Source: VXNE01 sp965205735 (GTDB lineage: Bacteria; Pseudomonadota; Gammaproteobacteria; Pseudomonadales; Azotimanducaceae). Taken from it: a DNA stretch of 64,000 nucleotides. Shown piece after piece: positions 18,197 through 27,972 of this stretch (position 1 is its first letter; each line of letters opens with the position of its first letter). The notes below the pieces were generated by a model. That model did no database searches. It saw only the letters and a program-made list of their open reading frames with translations, and was not told where the DNA came from. The stretch spans positions 1 to 64,000 of the forward strand of contig OZ242179.1 of the NCBI GenBank assembly GCA_965205735.1, read 5' to 3'. A program made the position numbers and the translations under genes.

Positions 18197-19363
18197 GTGG
18201 CCTTGAGAGTTGGCATCGTCGCGGGCGAGGCATCGGGAGATATGCTCGGCGCCCGGTTGATGCGGGCCATCAAGAGCCGCGTCGACGGCGTTGAATTCAC
18301 GGGTATCGGCGGCGAGCAGATGCTGGCGCAGGGGCTGCAATCCCGCGCGGCGCTCTCAAGGCTCGCCGTCAACGGATTCGTCGATCCATTGAAACGGTTG
18401 CCAGACCTGCTCCGCCTGCTGTCGGACCTTGTGCGCCACTTTTCACAGAGCGGCGTGGATGTGGTCGTCGGCGTGGATTTCAATGTCTTCAACCTGCTGG
18501 CCGAGCGGTTGGCGAAACGGCGGGGCATACCGACGGCACATTATGTCAGCCCATCGGTCTACGCATGGCGCCGGGGCCGCGTGAAGCGCATCGGCCGCGC
18601 CGCCGATGTCGTGATGGCTTTGTTTCCGTTCGAACCCGCGCTGTATCGCGATCAGGGCGTGCGCGCCGTTTTCGTGGGGCATCCTATGGCTGACGAAATC
18701 GGCCCGGAAGCAGGCTCCCAGGCGGCCAGGACGGCGGCGCGCGAGCGTCTGGATCTCGACCAGGACGATGTCGTGATCGCGCTGATGCCCGGCAGCCGGA
18801 TGTCGGAAATCGAAGCCCTGGGCGAAATATTCCTGGCGACGGCGGCGCGTTTGCATTCCGAGCTTGGCGAGTGCGCCTTCGTTGTTCCCTGCCCCGACCC
18901 GCGGATTCACGACATGATGAGCGGTATGTTGAGAGAGAAGCTTCGCGAACGATCCGCCGAATTCAAGGTTCGATTGACTGCGGGAAACTCGCTGGAGGCG
19001 TTGACGGCGGCGGATGGGGTCCTGGTGAAATCCGGCACGGGAACGCTGGAAGCCATGCTGCTGCGCCGTCCCATGGTAGTGACGTATCGGCTCGGTCCCT
19101 TGACGTATCGCATCGTGAACGCGCTTAAATCTTCAGAGTTCGTCGCGTTGCCGAACATCCTGAGCGGACGCCGGCTCGTGCCCGAACTCCTGCAGGACGC
19201 GGCCGAGCCCGAGCGGTTGGCGCGCGCGTTGCTCGCGGAGATGCGGCGCGCGCGCGAGGAACCTGATTACTTCGACGAGTTTGAACGCCAACACGCGCTA
19301 CTGCGGCGCGGCGCATCGGAACGCGCGGCGGAAACGGTGCTTTCCCTGGTAGGCAGTCCGTGA
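18197..19363 (+). CDS. lpxB: Lipid-A-disaccharide synthase
   Basis: GT19 glycosyltransferase joining lipid X to UDP-2,3-diacylglucosamine; peripheral inner-membrane enzyme. The start VGIVAGEASGDMLGARLM is the signature N-terminus. Also visible: GVDFNVFNLLAERL, HYVSPSVYAWRRGRVKRI, the hydrophobic segment before FVGHPMADE, and VKSGTGTLEAMLLRRPMVV near residue 275. 388 residues is normal. GTG start at 18197. The last codons overlap the rnhB GTG start by 4 bases. Confidence 0.95.
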   Translation: MALRVGIVAGEASGDMLGARLMRAIKSRVDGVEFTGIGGEQMLAQGLQSRAALSRLAVNGFVDPLKRLPDLLRLLSDLVRHFSQSGVDVVVGVDFNVFNLLAERLAKRRGIPTAHYVSPSVYAWRRGRVKRIGRAADVVMALFPFEPALYRDQGVRAVFVGHPMADEIGPEAGSQAARTAARERLDLDQDDVVIALMPGSRMSEIEALGEIFLATAARLHSELGECAFVVPCPDPRIHDMMSGMLREKLRERSAEFKVRLTAGNSLEALTAADGVLVKSGTGTLEAMLLRRPMVVTYRLGPLTYRIVNALKSSEFVALPNILSGRRLVPELLQDAAEPERLARALLAEMRRAREEPDYFDEFERQHALLRRGASERAAETVLSLVGSP

Positions 19364-19992
19364 ATGCGGATCTGTTCGGACCGTTGGCGGACGACCGCGC
19401 GCGCGTAGCGGGGATCGACGAGGCCGGGCGCGGTCCGCTGGCGGGACCGGTGATGGCTGCCGCCGTGATCCTGGATCCCTCGCGGCCGATTCCGGGTCTC
19501 GCGGACTCGAAACAGTTGACTGCGAGGCGGCGGGATGCGTTGGCGGAGCGCATTCGAGGCGAGGCGCTGGATTGGGGCCTCGGCAGCGCGGACGTGGAGG
19601 AAATTGATCGGCTGAATATTCTGCAGGCCGCCTTGTTGGCCATGCGTCGCGCGGTCATGCAGCTTTCGACCCCGCCCGACATGGCTTTGGTCGACGGCAA
19701 TGCGCGGCCACGGCTACCTTGCGCGGTGGTGACCATCGTCGGCGGGGATGCCACCGTGCCGGCCATCAGTGCGGCATCCATCCTTGCGAAAGTCGCGCGG
19801 GACGGCGACATGATCAGGCTGGCGGCCGTCCATCCGGAATACGGTTTCGAGCGGCACAAGGGCTACGCAACGGCGGAGCACCTGCGCGCCCTTGGGCGGC
19901 ATGGCCCCTCCGTTATTCATCGCAGGAGTTTCGCGCCCGTGTCGGAGGCGTACGCGGCGATGCATCCTCAACCTCAGGGGGAGTTGTTGTGA
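19360..19992 (+). CDS. rnhB: Ribonuclease HII
   Basis: Removes RNA, including single ribonucleotides, from DNA duplexes. GIDEAGRGPLAGPV gives the DE pair of the DEDD active site. SADVEEIDRLNILQA, the third acid in ALVDGN, and ASILAKVARD with the fourth acid follow in order. 210 residues is typical. GTG start overlaps lpxB, and its stop overlaps the dnaE GTG start, so lpxB-rnhB-dnaE are translationally linked. No oddity. Confidence 0.95.
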   Translation: MNADLFGPLADDRARVAGIDEAGRGPLAGPVMAAAVILDPSRPIPGLADSKQLTARRRDALAERIRGEALDWGLGSADVEEIDRLNILQAALLAMRRAVMQLSTPPDMALVDGNARPRLPCAVVTIVGGDATVPAISAASILAKVARDGDMIRLAAVHPEYGFERHKGYATAEHLRALGRHGPSVIHRRSFAPVSEAYAAMHPQPQGELL

Positions 19993-22900
19993 CGGATTTC
20001 GTACATCTTCTGGTGCACACGGAGTATTCGATCAGCGACAGCCTGGTGCGGATCGGCGATCTGGCGCGCCGGACTGCGCAGATGTCGATGCCGGCGGTCG
20101 CCATGACCGACCGATGCAGCCTGTTCGGTCTGGTGAAATTCTACGATGCGTGCCTGAGCGCAGGGGTAAAGCCTATCGTCGGGGCGGACATTCACTATCG
20201 GCACGGCGGCGACGTGAACCGTTGCGTGCTGCTCGCCGTCTCCAACGAGGGCTACGCCAACCTCTTGCGGCTCGTGTCGAGAGCCTATGTCGACACGGCC
20301 GCGCGCGGTCGCCGCGAACATGGCCTGCTCGAGCGTCAATGGATTCTGTCCGCTCCCCAGGGTTTGATCGCGCTCTCCGGCGGCTCTGAGGGCGATGTCG
20401 GTCGCGCATTGCTCGCCAACGACGCGCCGAGGGCGGAGCGCGTGGCGGACGAATGGGCGAGGGCGTTCGGCGACCGCTACTACATCGAAGTGCGGCGCAC
20501 GGAGCGCGCCGGGGAAGACGACTATCTGCGGGCGGCGGTGGACCTGTGTGGCGCGCGGTCGCTGCCGGTAGTCGCGACCAACGACGTGTGTTTTATGCAC
20601 CCGGATGACTTCGAAGCGCACGAAACGCGGGTTTGCATTCAGCAGGGCCGAACCCTGAACGACCCCCGCCGGGAACGCAGTTATAGCGAGGCGCAATATC
20701 TGCGTTCCGCCGAGGACATGGCGGCGCTATTCGAAGATCTGCCGGAAGCGCTCGAAAACACTGTCGAAATCGCGAAGCGGTGCAACCTGGACCTCACACT
20801 CGGCGCGTATCACCCGCCGAACTACCCTACGGAGAACGGCGAGTCGCTGGAGGCGTTTCTTCGTCGCAGCGCTACCGAGGGCCTTGAAGCCAGGCTGCGT
20901 GCCCGCGCGTCGGCTGGGCACGAGGTCGAGGCTGAGAAATACACCGAACGCCTGGACCACGAACTTGGCATCATCGAGGAGACGGGTTTCGCCAGCTATT
21001 TCCTGGTTGTCGCGGAATTCGTCAATTGGGCCAAGCGCAACGGCGTTCCGGTGGGCCCGGGACGTGGCTCCGGTTCCGGCTCCCTCGTCGCCTACGCGCT
21101 GAACGTCACCAATGTCGATCCGATCGAATATGATCTCATCTTCGAGCGCTTCCTGAATCCCGAGCGTCTGTCGATGCCGGACATCGACATCGACTTTTGC
21201 ATGGAGGGCCGGGACTCGGTCATCCGCCATGTCGCGGAGCGCTACGGCGCGGATGCGGTCAGCCAGATCGCCACATTCGCCACGATGGCGGCGAAAGCGG
21301 TGGTGCGAGACGTCGCCCGCGCGCAGGGCAAGCCGTACGGGCTGGCCGACAAGCTGTCGAAGATGATTCCGGGGGATCCAGGAATGACCCTCGCCACGGC
21401 GGTCGCGAGCGAAGAGGATCTGCAACGCTTCATCGACGAAAATGCGGATGCCGCCGAGATCGTGGACATGGCGTACAAGCTCGAAGGCATCGTGCGCAAT
21501 GTCGGCAAACACGCCGGCGGCGTCGTCATCGCGCCGGGTCCGCTGACGGAATTCGTGCCGCTCTATGCGGATGATCGCAGCGGCGGCACGATTTCCCAGT
21601 TCGACAAGGATGATGTCGAGCGGGCCGGTCTGGTGAAGTTCGACTTCCTCGGACTGCGGACCCTGACCATCATCGATTGGGCGGTGAAGGCGGTCAACGC
21701 CAGCCGCGAATCGGACGCCGCCCCTATGGACATGGACGCCGTACCCCTCGACGACGAAGCGACATTTACGCTGCTTCGCACGGGCGAGACAACCGCCGTC
21801 TTTCAACTCGAATCCCAGGGCATGAAGGAACTGCTGCGCCGCCTGGCACCGGACAACATCGATGAAGTCATTGCCTTGGTGGCGTTGTACCGGCCGGGTC
21901 CGCTGCAGTCCGGCACGGCGGATGACTTCATCGATCGCAAGCACCGCCGCAAGCCGGTCGAATACGACGATCCGAAACTCGAAGGCGGTCTGAAGGCGAC
22001 CTACGGCGTCCTGCTATACCAGGAGCAGGTGATGTACGCCGCCCGCGTGCTGGCGGGATTCAGCCTGGGAGAGGCGGACGTGCTGCGCGCGGCGATGGGC
22101 AAGAAAAAGCCCGAAGAGATGGTCAAGGTGCGCGAGAAATTCATGGCGGGCGCTGTGTCGCAGGGGGTTCCCGAGAGCCGCGCGGCCCACATCTTCGATC
22201 AGATGGAAAAGTTTTCCGGCTACGCGTTTCCGAAGGGACACGCCACCACGTACGGCATCATCTGCTACCAGACGGCATGGCTCAAGTGCCACTACCCCGC
22301 GGAGTTCATGGCGGCGGTGTTGTCGGCAGAGATGCAGGATGTGAACAAGATGGTGGCCCTGGTGAACGAGGTGCGGCGCATGGGCCTGGAGGTTCGCCTG
22401 GCAGACATCAATACGAGCCAATACCGGTTTTCCGTGGTCGGCCCAGACGTCCTGTACGGTCTGGGCGCGGTGCGCGGCGTCGGCGCGGGCCCGGTCGCGG
22501 CGCTGGTAGAGCAACGAGAAGCGAACGGTCCGTTCGAACATCTGTTCGACCTCTGTTCCCGCATCCAGGGGACCGACGCGGGCCGGAACGCCAAGAATCT
22601 CATCGAACCGTTGATTTGCGCTGGCGCCCTGGATTGCTTCGCCGTCGAGGGCGAGGACATCGATCACCTGCGGTCGCGCTTGATGGCGGAATTGCCAACG
22701 GCGCTGGCCCGCGCCGAGCAAGGTGCCCGCGATGCCACGATGGGGATTCACGACATGTTCGGGGACGTCGTCCGGGAAGGGCCGGTCACTTCCGTGGACA
22801 TCGTCCCCTGGAGCAAGAGCGAGCGCCTGGCGGCGGAGAAAGACAGTCTGGGCCTGTATTTGACGGGGCACCCCATCGACGCCTACCTCGAGGAAATTGC

Positions 22901-23474
22901 GAAGCTCCGTTCGACGCCCATCGTCTCCCTGGCTCAGGGACGGGGTACGCAAACAGTCGCGGGTCTCGTGGTTTCGAGCCGTTCGCGCAGGAGCAGGCGC
23001 GGAGGTTCGATGTCGTTCGTGATACTCGATGATCGCACGGGCCGGATCGAGGCGAGCGTATTCGGCGATGTGCTGGAAGCTGCTCGCGACAAGCTCGTCA
23101 ACGATGCCGTGATCGTCGTCGAGGCCGAGGTCGAACATGACGAATACGCCGACTCGCTAAAACTCCGAGCCAGGTCGGTGGAAACCCTCGAGGAAGCCCG
23201 GGTGCGCCTGGCACAATGTCTGAAGATCTCGGTGGATGGCGACGGTGCGAAACAGGACTTCGCGTTGCGGCTGCGCGATCTGCTTCGATCGCATCGGCAT
23301 GGCGAGGCGAAGGACGGTTGTCCGGTCGCCGTGGAGTATTGCTCCGAGAAGGCGCGGGTCCGCGTCGACCTGGGCGATGAGTGGCGCGTTGTGCCAAGCA
23401 ATGCCCTGATCGAGGAACTGGGTGCGGCTTTCGGCGCGGAACGGGTCGGATTCGCGTACCCGGGACACAGGTAA
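19989..23474 (+). CDS. dnaE: DNA polymerase III alpha subunit
   Basis: Replicative polymerase. Domains in order: PHP domain (FVHLLVHTEYSISDS, about 1-280), the palm with GPGRGSGSGSLVAYAL and the catalytic acids in MPDIDIDFCMEGRD (about 400-560), the clamp-binding and helix-hairpin regions (GYAFPKGHATTYG, about 750), an OB fold (TVAGLVVSSRSRRSRRG, about 990) and a C-terminal tau-binding domain. GTG 19989 overlaps the rnhB stop and follows an AGGGGG site; 1161 residues equals E. coli DnaE (1160). The usual following gene, accA, is missing, and tilS comes 99 bases later. Confidence 0.96.
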   Translation: MTDFVHLLVHTEYSISDSLVRIGDLARRTAQMSMPAVAMTDRCSLFGLVKFYDACLSAGVKPIVGADIHYRHGGDVNRCVLLAVSNEGYANLLRLVSRAYVDTAARGRREHGLLERQWILSAPQGLIALSGGSEGDVGRALLANDAPRAERVADEWARAFGDRYYIEVRRTERAGEDDYLRAAVDLCGARSLPVVATNDVCFMHPDDFEAHETRVCIQQGRTLNDPRRERSYSEAQYLRSAEDMAALFEDLPEALENTVEIAKRCNLDLTLGAYHPPNYPTENGESLEAFLRRSATEGLEARLRARASAGHEVEAEKYTERLDHELGIIEETGFASYFLVVAEFVNWAKRNGVPVGPGRGSGSGSLVAYALNVTNVDPIEYDLIFERFLNPERLSMPDIDIDFCMEGRDSVIRHVAERYGADAVSQIATFATMAAKAVVRDVARAQGKPYGLADKLSKMIPGDPGMTLATAVASEEDLQRFIDENADAAEIVDMAYKLEGIVRNVGKHAGGVVIAPGPLTEFVPLYADDRSGGTISQFDKDDVERAGLVKFDFLGLRTLTIIDWAVKAVNASRESDAAPMDMDAVPLDDEATFTLLRTGETTAVFQLESQGMKELLRRLAPDNIDEVIALVALYRPGPLQSGTADDFIDRKHRRKPVEYDDPKLEGGLKATYGVLLYQEQVMYAARVLAGFSLGEADVLRAAMGKKKPEEMVKVREKFMAGAVSQGVPESRAAHIFDQMEKFSGYAFPKGHATTYGIICYQTAWLKCHYPAEFMAAVLSAEMQDVNKMVALVNEVRRMGLEVRLADINTSQYRFSVVGPDVLYGLGAVRGVGAGPVAALVEQREANGPFEHLFDLCSRIQGTDAGRNAKNLIEPLICAGALDCFAVEGEDIDHLRSRLMAELPTALARAEQGARDATMGIHDMFGDVVREGPVTSVDIVPWSKSERLAAEKDSLGLYLTGHPIDAYLEEIAKLRSTPIVSLAQGRGTQTVAGLVVSSRSRRSRRGGSMSFVILDDRTGRIEASVFGDVLEAARDKLVNDAVIVVEAEVEHDEYADSLKLRARSVETLEEARVRLAQCLKISVDGDGAKQDFALRLRDLLRSHRHGEAKDGCPVAVEYCSEKARVRVDLGDEWRVVPSNALIEELGAAFGAERVGFAYPGHR

Positions 23475-23573
23475 TCCGGGATATGCGCGATCACGGCAGG
23501 CGCGCAAACGGTATGTCGGCGCGCCGCTTGCGGGACAGCCGCCGTTACGGTTACGCGACTTGGACCCTGGATT

Positions 23574-24767
23574 ATGGGCAGGTCAACTGAGGATGTAGGT
23601 CGAGCGGTCGCGCTGATCCCCGACGCCGGGGATATCGCGGTCGGGTATAGCGGAGGGCTCGACTCCACCGTGCTGTTGCATGCGGCCGCGAAGCGCTTCC
23701 GCGAGTCCCGCGTGCGCGCGCTGCATGTCAACCATGGCCTGCAATCCGAAGCTCAATCCTGGCAGCGCCGCTGCGAACGCGTGGCGGGGACCCTCGGCGT
23801 CCCCATCGAGGTGCTCCGGGTGACGGTGGAGGAGGGCAACGTGGAGGCCCGGGCGCGGCGCGCCCGATATGCCGCGTGGCGGCAGGTGCTGCGACCGTCG
23901 GAACAATTGTTGCTGGCCCACCACGCCAACGACCAGGCCGAGACCGTGCTGTGGCGCCTGCTGACGGGACGAGCGCCGGTCGGCATGCCGAAGGAGCGAG
24001 CGCTGGGTGCCGGGCGCCTGGTGCGGCCATTCCTGCATCTACGCCGATCACACCTCGTCGACTACGCGAAAGCGCACGATCTGGAGTGGGTGGAAGATCC
24101 GACCAACGCGGACACGGGGCGCGACCGGAATTTCATCCGTCACGAAATCATGCCCCGCATCGAGATGCGCTTTCCGGACGCCATCAAGGCCCTATCGACC
24201 TTTGCGCCGGACGCATCGGCTGCGCCTCGGGCGAGTTTTCCGATCTCCTGCCTCACCACGGAGAGAGCGCGCGCGTGGCTTCGTGCCGGGGTATCGGATC
24301 GACGCATTGAGGAGATCCTTCGCCAGGCCCGCGCCGCCGCCGACGCTAATCCCATCGTCCGGTTGCCGGACGGCGATACGGTGCAGCGCTACGGTGATCG
24401 TCTGTACCGCGTCTCCAGTCTTGCGCTGCGCGACATTCGCGAAAGCGAAAATCGTCGCATCGAGGTGGCGCGGACCGTGCAATTGCCGCACGGCACCATC
24501 GGTTGGCGGCGCGGGACAATGGGCCTGCCCGGTGGAATGGGCCTGACGGTTCGCTATCGTGCTGGGGCCGAACGCATCAAGCCCCTCGGACGAGGCGTGA
24601 CCAAGCGCGTAAAGACGCTGTTCCAGGAACACCGGATTCCCCCTTGGCAGAGGGATGCCTGGCCGCTGCTGTTCACCGGCGACACGCTTGTCGCCATCCC
24701 CGGCATCGCGGTATCGGAGAGTCTTGCCGTGAAACGCGGATGGCAGCCTGACTGGACGCCGCGTTGA
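23574..24767 (+). CDS. tilS: tRNA(Ile)-lysidine synthase
   Basis: Converts C34 of the CAU-anticodon tRNA-Ile to lysidine, so it reads AUA instead of AUG. The N-terminal PP-loop is VGYSGGLDSTVLLH (residues ~23-36); further conserved stretches are LHVNHGLQ, LLLAHHANDQAETVLWRLL and EDPTNADTGRDRNFIRH. The C-terminal tRNA-binding domain has KPLGRGVTKRVKTLFQEHRI. 397 residues, somewhat shorter than the 432 of E. coli. It is the last gene of the plus-strand core run; in pseudomonad order pyrG would follow, but here accessory genes begin. Confidence 0.92.
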   Translation: MGRSTEDVGRAVALIPDAGDIAVGYSGGLDSTVLLHAAAKRFRESRVRALHVNHGLQSEAQSWQRRCERVAGTLGVPIEVLRVTVEEGNVEARARRARYAAWRQVLRPSEQLLLAHHANDQAETVLWRLLTGRAPVGMPKERALGAGRLVRPFLHLRRSHLVDYAKAHDLEWVEDPTNADTGRDRNFIRHEIMPRIEMRFPDAIKALSTFAPDASAAPRASFPISCLTTERARAWLRAGVSDRRIEEILRQARAAADANPIVRLPDGDTVQRYGDRLYRVSSLALRDIRESENRRIEVARTVQLPHGTIGWRRGTMGLPGGMGLTVRYRAGAERIKPLGRGVTKRVKTLFQEHRIPPWQRDAWPLLFTGDTLVAIPGIAVSESLAVKRGWQPDWTPR

Positions 24768-24852
24768 TTTTCGTGGTTTCGTTGGAGAACGCACGCCGCT
24801 GGGTTGCAACTGAGCGAACGAGACTCGAACAATCGACTATGGTGACCGCCAG

Positions 24853-27582
24853 ATGACAAGCCACGGTGACGCTTCCGGGACGCCTCGAGAATCCGAAGGC
24901 GAGTCCTTCGCCGGACAGATGTTCCCCTGGTTGCTGGGCCAAAAGATCGCGGTCCCCGACCGGGTGGCGGGGTACGTCCACCGTGCCGAGCTCGTGAATC
25001 GGGCCATGCCGACGCGTCGCCGAGTGACGGTGCTGAACGCGTCCGCCGGTTTCGGCAAGACCACCCTGCTTGCGGAATGTTGCCGCAGGCTTCGCCAGGA
25101 CGGCGTGGCCACCGCTTGGGTTTCGCTGGACGAGCAGGACGAGCCCGCGGTGCTTGACACCTATATCGCGTTCGCATGCCACGACGCCGGATTGAATCTT
25201 CTCGAGGTATCGGACCTCGCGGGAACCAGCGCCGGACCGGAGAGTCGAGTCGGGGTGGTGGTGCACCAGATCCAGAGGCTTGGCAGGCCATTCGTGATCG
25301 CTTTCGACGAGTTGGAGCGGCTGACGAATCCCGCTTCCGTGTCGCTATTGGAGTTTCTGCTGCAACGTGGGCCGTCCAATCTGCATCTGGCGATCGCGTG
25401 TCGGAGCATCCCGGATGGTCTGAATGTGGCCGGCTCGGTGCTGGAAGGTCGGGCGGAGGTCGTGGGGACGGAAGACTTGCGGTTTTCCAAACCCGATGTG
25501 GCCATATTCTTCGGTCTAGGCCTGTCGCGCAGTGAATTGGCGGCGGAGATGGACCGTTCGGCAGGTTGGCCGTTCGCCGTGCGCATTTCCGGCAACCGGA
25601 TGCAACGCGAGACGGAAGAGAGCACGGACGCAGTTCAGGATGTCATCCAGAACTGGGTCGAGTCGCGGCTGTTCGCGGGGCTTGGACGGGATGATCGGGA
25701 CTTTCTTCTGGACATCGGGTTGTTCGACTGGATCGACGCGGAACTGCTTGACGAAGTTCTGCGACGCACCGACTCGATGCGCCTGCTGAATTCGATGCGT
25801 GTGCTTGTCGGGTTGCTGGAGCCGGTGAGCGGCGGTGCTACCGAAAACTGGCGGCTGCATCCGCTGGTGCGGGAGTATTGCGCCGAGCGGCGGTTCCGGG
25901 AGACCCCGGAGCGGTTCCGTGCCATCCATCGAAGGATTGCCGAGGCACTCACGCGGCGTGGCGATACGGTGCCGGCCATGCGACACGCCGTCGAAGGCGG
26001 CGAACCGGTTCTGGCCGGCGAAATCCTGGAGCGCACCGGCGCCATCCGCCTGTGGATCCGGCAGGGACTCGTGCAGCTTCAGGCCGCGGATCGGTGGTTG
26101 AGCAAGGGTGTCATTTCGGCGCGTCCGAGGCTTGCGTTGGTGCGTTGTGTGGTTCTGTCCATGTCGGGACGTTTGGAAGAAGCCCGGAAGCTCTTCCGCG
26201 AAGTGGCCGCGACCCGCCCGATCCTCTACGAAGACGATCAGGATGCCGACTTCGAAACTGCGGTGGACGATTGCATCGTTCGCGGCGTACTCGCCCTCTA
26301 CGGGGGAGAAAGGATTGGCTCGAATTGGCGAACGCTGTCCAGGGACTTTACGCGGTTTCTGGAATCGGAGCGTCTCGATCCCGCGACACGTGGCCACATG
26401 AAGTACGGACTTTGCGTCCTGCACCAGTTGAAGGCCGAGTTCGATACCGCCCTCGAGCGGCTTTCCGAGGCCCGGCAATTCCTGGCGCAGAGCCAATACA
26501 TGATGATGTACGGGGAATTCCTGCATGGCCAGATCGCCATGGCGCAGGGCCAGGTGCAAGCGGCCGAAACGCACTACCGCAGCGGGCAAGTGATCGCGAG
26601 GAAGCGTTACGTATTCGATCCCGTGCCGGCGGCGTGCGCCGAAATCATGCTCCAGGAGCTAGCACTGGAATGCAACCGGGTCTCGTCGGCCGAGGAACCG
26701 CGCAGCGTTTCGCACGTGTTAACGAAGAACGGTGCGCCTTTCTCGGTCTTTGCCGCGGCTGGCGGCCTGGTCATCGAACGGAGGCTATGGGACGGGCGGA
26801 TCGGCCAGGCGTTGACGGCGGCGGACGAGTTCCTCAAGTACGCACGCGGCGCCGGATTGACCTCGCTCATAAGGCACTTCGCGGCGTTGCGGATTTCGGT
26901 GCTTGTGATCGCAGGGCGGATCGGAGACGCCGAGCGGGCTTGGCGGCTGGAGGATCATCTGCCGGAGGACTCGAAGGGCTGTGTGGATTTGGAGGGGCAG
27001 GGTTGGCGGGAAATGGAGGCGATATCGCTTGCGCGCCTGCGCTGCCTGATCGCAAGCGAGCGGTTCGAGGAGGGCCGCGACCTTGCCCGCGAACTGCGCG
27101 GGGTTGCCGTCGAGAGGCGCTTGAGGAGGACCCTGATGCGCGCCTTGGCGTTGTCGATGGTGTTGGAACAGCGCGCCGGCGATCTGGAATCGGCATTGGG
27201 GCATCTGGAGGAATACCTGGGTTTGTTCGTCGAATCCCCCTATGCCTGGCCATTGATGCGAGAGCGGGCAGCTTGCACGGCGGTGGTGACGAAGTTCCTC
27301 GATCTGCATCCCGGCTCGCCCCAACAGGAGACCGCGCGGTCGCTCTTGGCGGCCATGCATCGCGTGGATGATGCCCGGGAACTGGTGTTGAGCGAGCGGC
27401 AGCGGGAGGTGCTGCTGCTGCTCGATAACCGGCGCGACAAGCAGATCGCCGCCGCTCTCGGGCTCACTACGCACGGCGTGCGCCATCACCTCCGCAAGCT
27501 CTTCGCCAAGCTGGGGGTGGCCAAGCGGGCCGAGGCGGTACGCCGGGCAAGGGAACTGGGCCTGATCACAGGCGATTCCTGA
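24853..27582 (+). CDS. MalT-like ATP-binding LuxR-family transcriptional regulator
   Basis: A 909-residue regulator of the large STAND/LAL class. The N-terminus has a Walker A loop, LNASAGFGKTTLLAE (about residue 60), and a Walker B-like FVIAFDELERL (about 150). A winged-helix region (WRLHPLVREYCAERR) and a long helical TPR-like sensor follow. The C-terminal LuxR helix-turn-helix runs from LSERQREVLLLLDN to RRARELGLITGDS (about 844-905), with the recognition region LGLTTHGVRHHLRKLFAKLG. Such proteins switch on ATP and inducer binding. It stands alone between tilS and the exported-protein genes, so control of those genes is a reasonable guess, not a demonstrated one. The effector is unknown. 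Confidence 0.88.
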   Translation: MTSHGDASGTPRESEGESFAGQMFPWLLGQKIAVPDRVAGYVHRAELVNRAMPTRRRVTVLNASAGFGKTTLLAECCRRLRQDGVATAWVSLDEQDEPAVLDTYIAFACHDAGLNLLEVSDLAGTSAGPESRVGVVVHQIQRLGRPFVIAFDELERLTNPASVSLLEFLLQRGPSNLHLAIACRSIPDGLNVAGSVLEGRAEVVGTEDLRFSKPDVAIFFGLGLSRSELAAEMDRSAGWPFAVRISGNRMQRETEESTDAVQDVIQNWVESRLFAGLGRDDRDFLLDIGLFDWIDAELLDEVLRRTDSMRLLNSMRVLVGLLEPVSGGATENWRLHPLVREYCAERRFRETPERFRAIHRRIAEALTRRGDTVPAMRHAVEGGEPVLAGEILERTGAIRLWIRQGLVQLQAADRWLSKGVISARPRLALVRCVVLSMSGRLEEARKLFREVAATRPILYEDDQDADFETAVDDCIVRGVLALYGGERIGSNWRTLSRDFTRFLESERLDPATRGHMKYGLCVLHQLKAEFDTALERLSEARQFLAQSQYMMMYGEFLHGQIAMAQGQVQAAETHYRSGQVIARKRYVFDPVPAACAEIMLQELALECNRVSSAEEPRSVSHVLTKNGAPFSVFAAAGGLVIERRLWDGRIGQALTAADEFLKYARGAGLTSLIRHFAALRISVLVIAGRIGDAERAWRLEDHLPEDSKGCVDLEGQGWREMEAISLARLRCLIASERFEEGRDLARELRGVAVERRLRRTLMRALALSMVLEQRAGDLESALGHLEEYLGLFVESPYAWPLMRERAACTAVVTKFLDLHPGSPQQETARSLLAAMHRVDDARELVLSERQREVLLLLDNRRDKQIAAALGLTTHGVRHHLRKLFAKLGVAKRAEAVRRARELGLITGDS

Positions 27583-27636
27583 ACCGCTCGGGTCGGTCGC
27601 GTTGGCCCGTGTCTGGCGGCTTCCGGCGTTAAGTTT

Positions 27637-27668
27637 GTGTAGTTATCGCCGGCATAAACGGACTACAC
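27637..27668. promoter_or_regulatory. Imperfect long dyad upstream of the exported-protein genes
   Basis: GTGTAGT (27637-27643) and ACTACAC (27662-27668) form an inverted repeat with 18 bases between, in the 171-base gap between the regulator and the next reading frame. It could be an operator for a dimeric activator or a weak stem-loop. Chance is possible for a 7-base pair of arms. Confidence 0.25.
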
Positions 27669-27753
27669 GATTTCCCGACTACCACACGAATAACGAGTTG
27701 GTACGCTCCGCGAGGGGTGGTTTATCGCGTCGATTTCGAACCGAGGGGCGAAC

Positions 27754-27972
27754 ATGAGTCGATTCATTCGGGATGTCCGCCGGGCCAGATGCCACGGACT
27801 TCTGCGAAAGCGCTTCAGAGGGCCTGATGTGCAGAGGGCTTGTCCAAGGTGGTCTGAATCCACCTACCGGGTCTTTCTTCCCAAGCATCGCCGCGGAAAT
27901 CCGGGCGGCTACACCGCGTACTTCATTCGACACGAAGAAGGAACGTACAGCCTTATCGACGATATCGGATGA
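27754..27972 (+). CDS. Small hypothetical protein, 72 residues
   Basis: I do not recognise it. The reading frame starts at an ATG with a good site (GAGGGG, spaced 5) and ends in an ATGA overlap with the next gene, which favours real translation or a coupled leader. The protein is very basic in its first half (RRARCHGLLRKRFRG), and its second half reads YRVFLPKHRRGNPGGY and YFIRHEEGTYSLIDDIG. It has no signal peptide or membrane segment. Other frames are open in this area, so it may be spurious. Confidence 0.4.
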   Translation: MSRFIRDVRRARCHGLLRKRFRGPDVQRACPRWSESTYRVFLPKHRRGNPGGYTAYFIRHEEGTYSLIDDIG

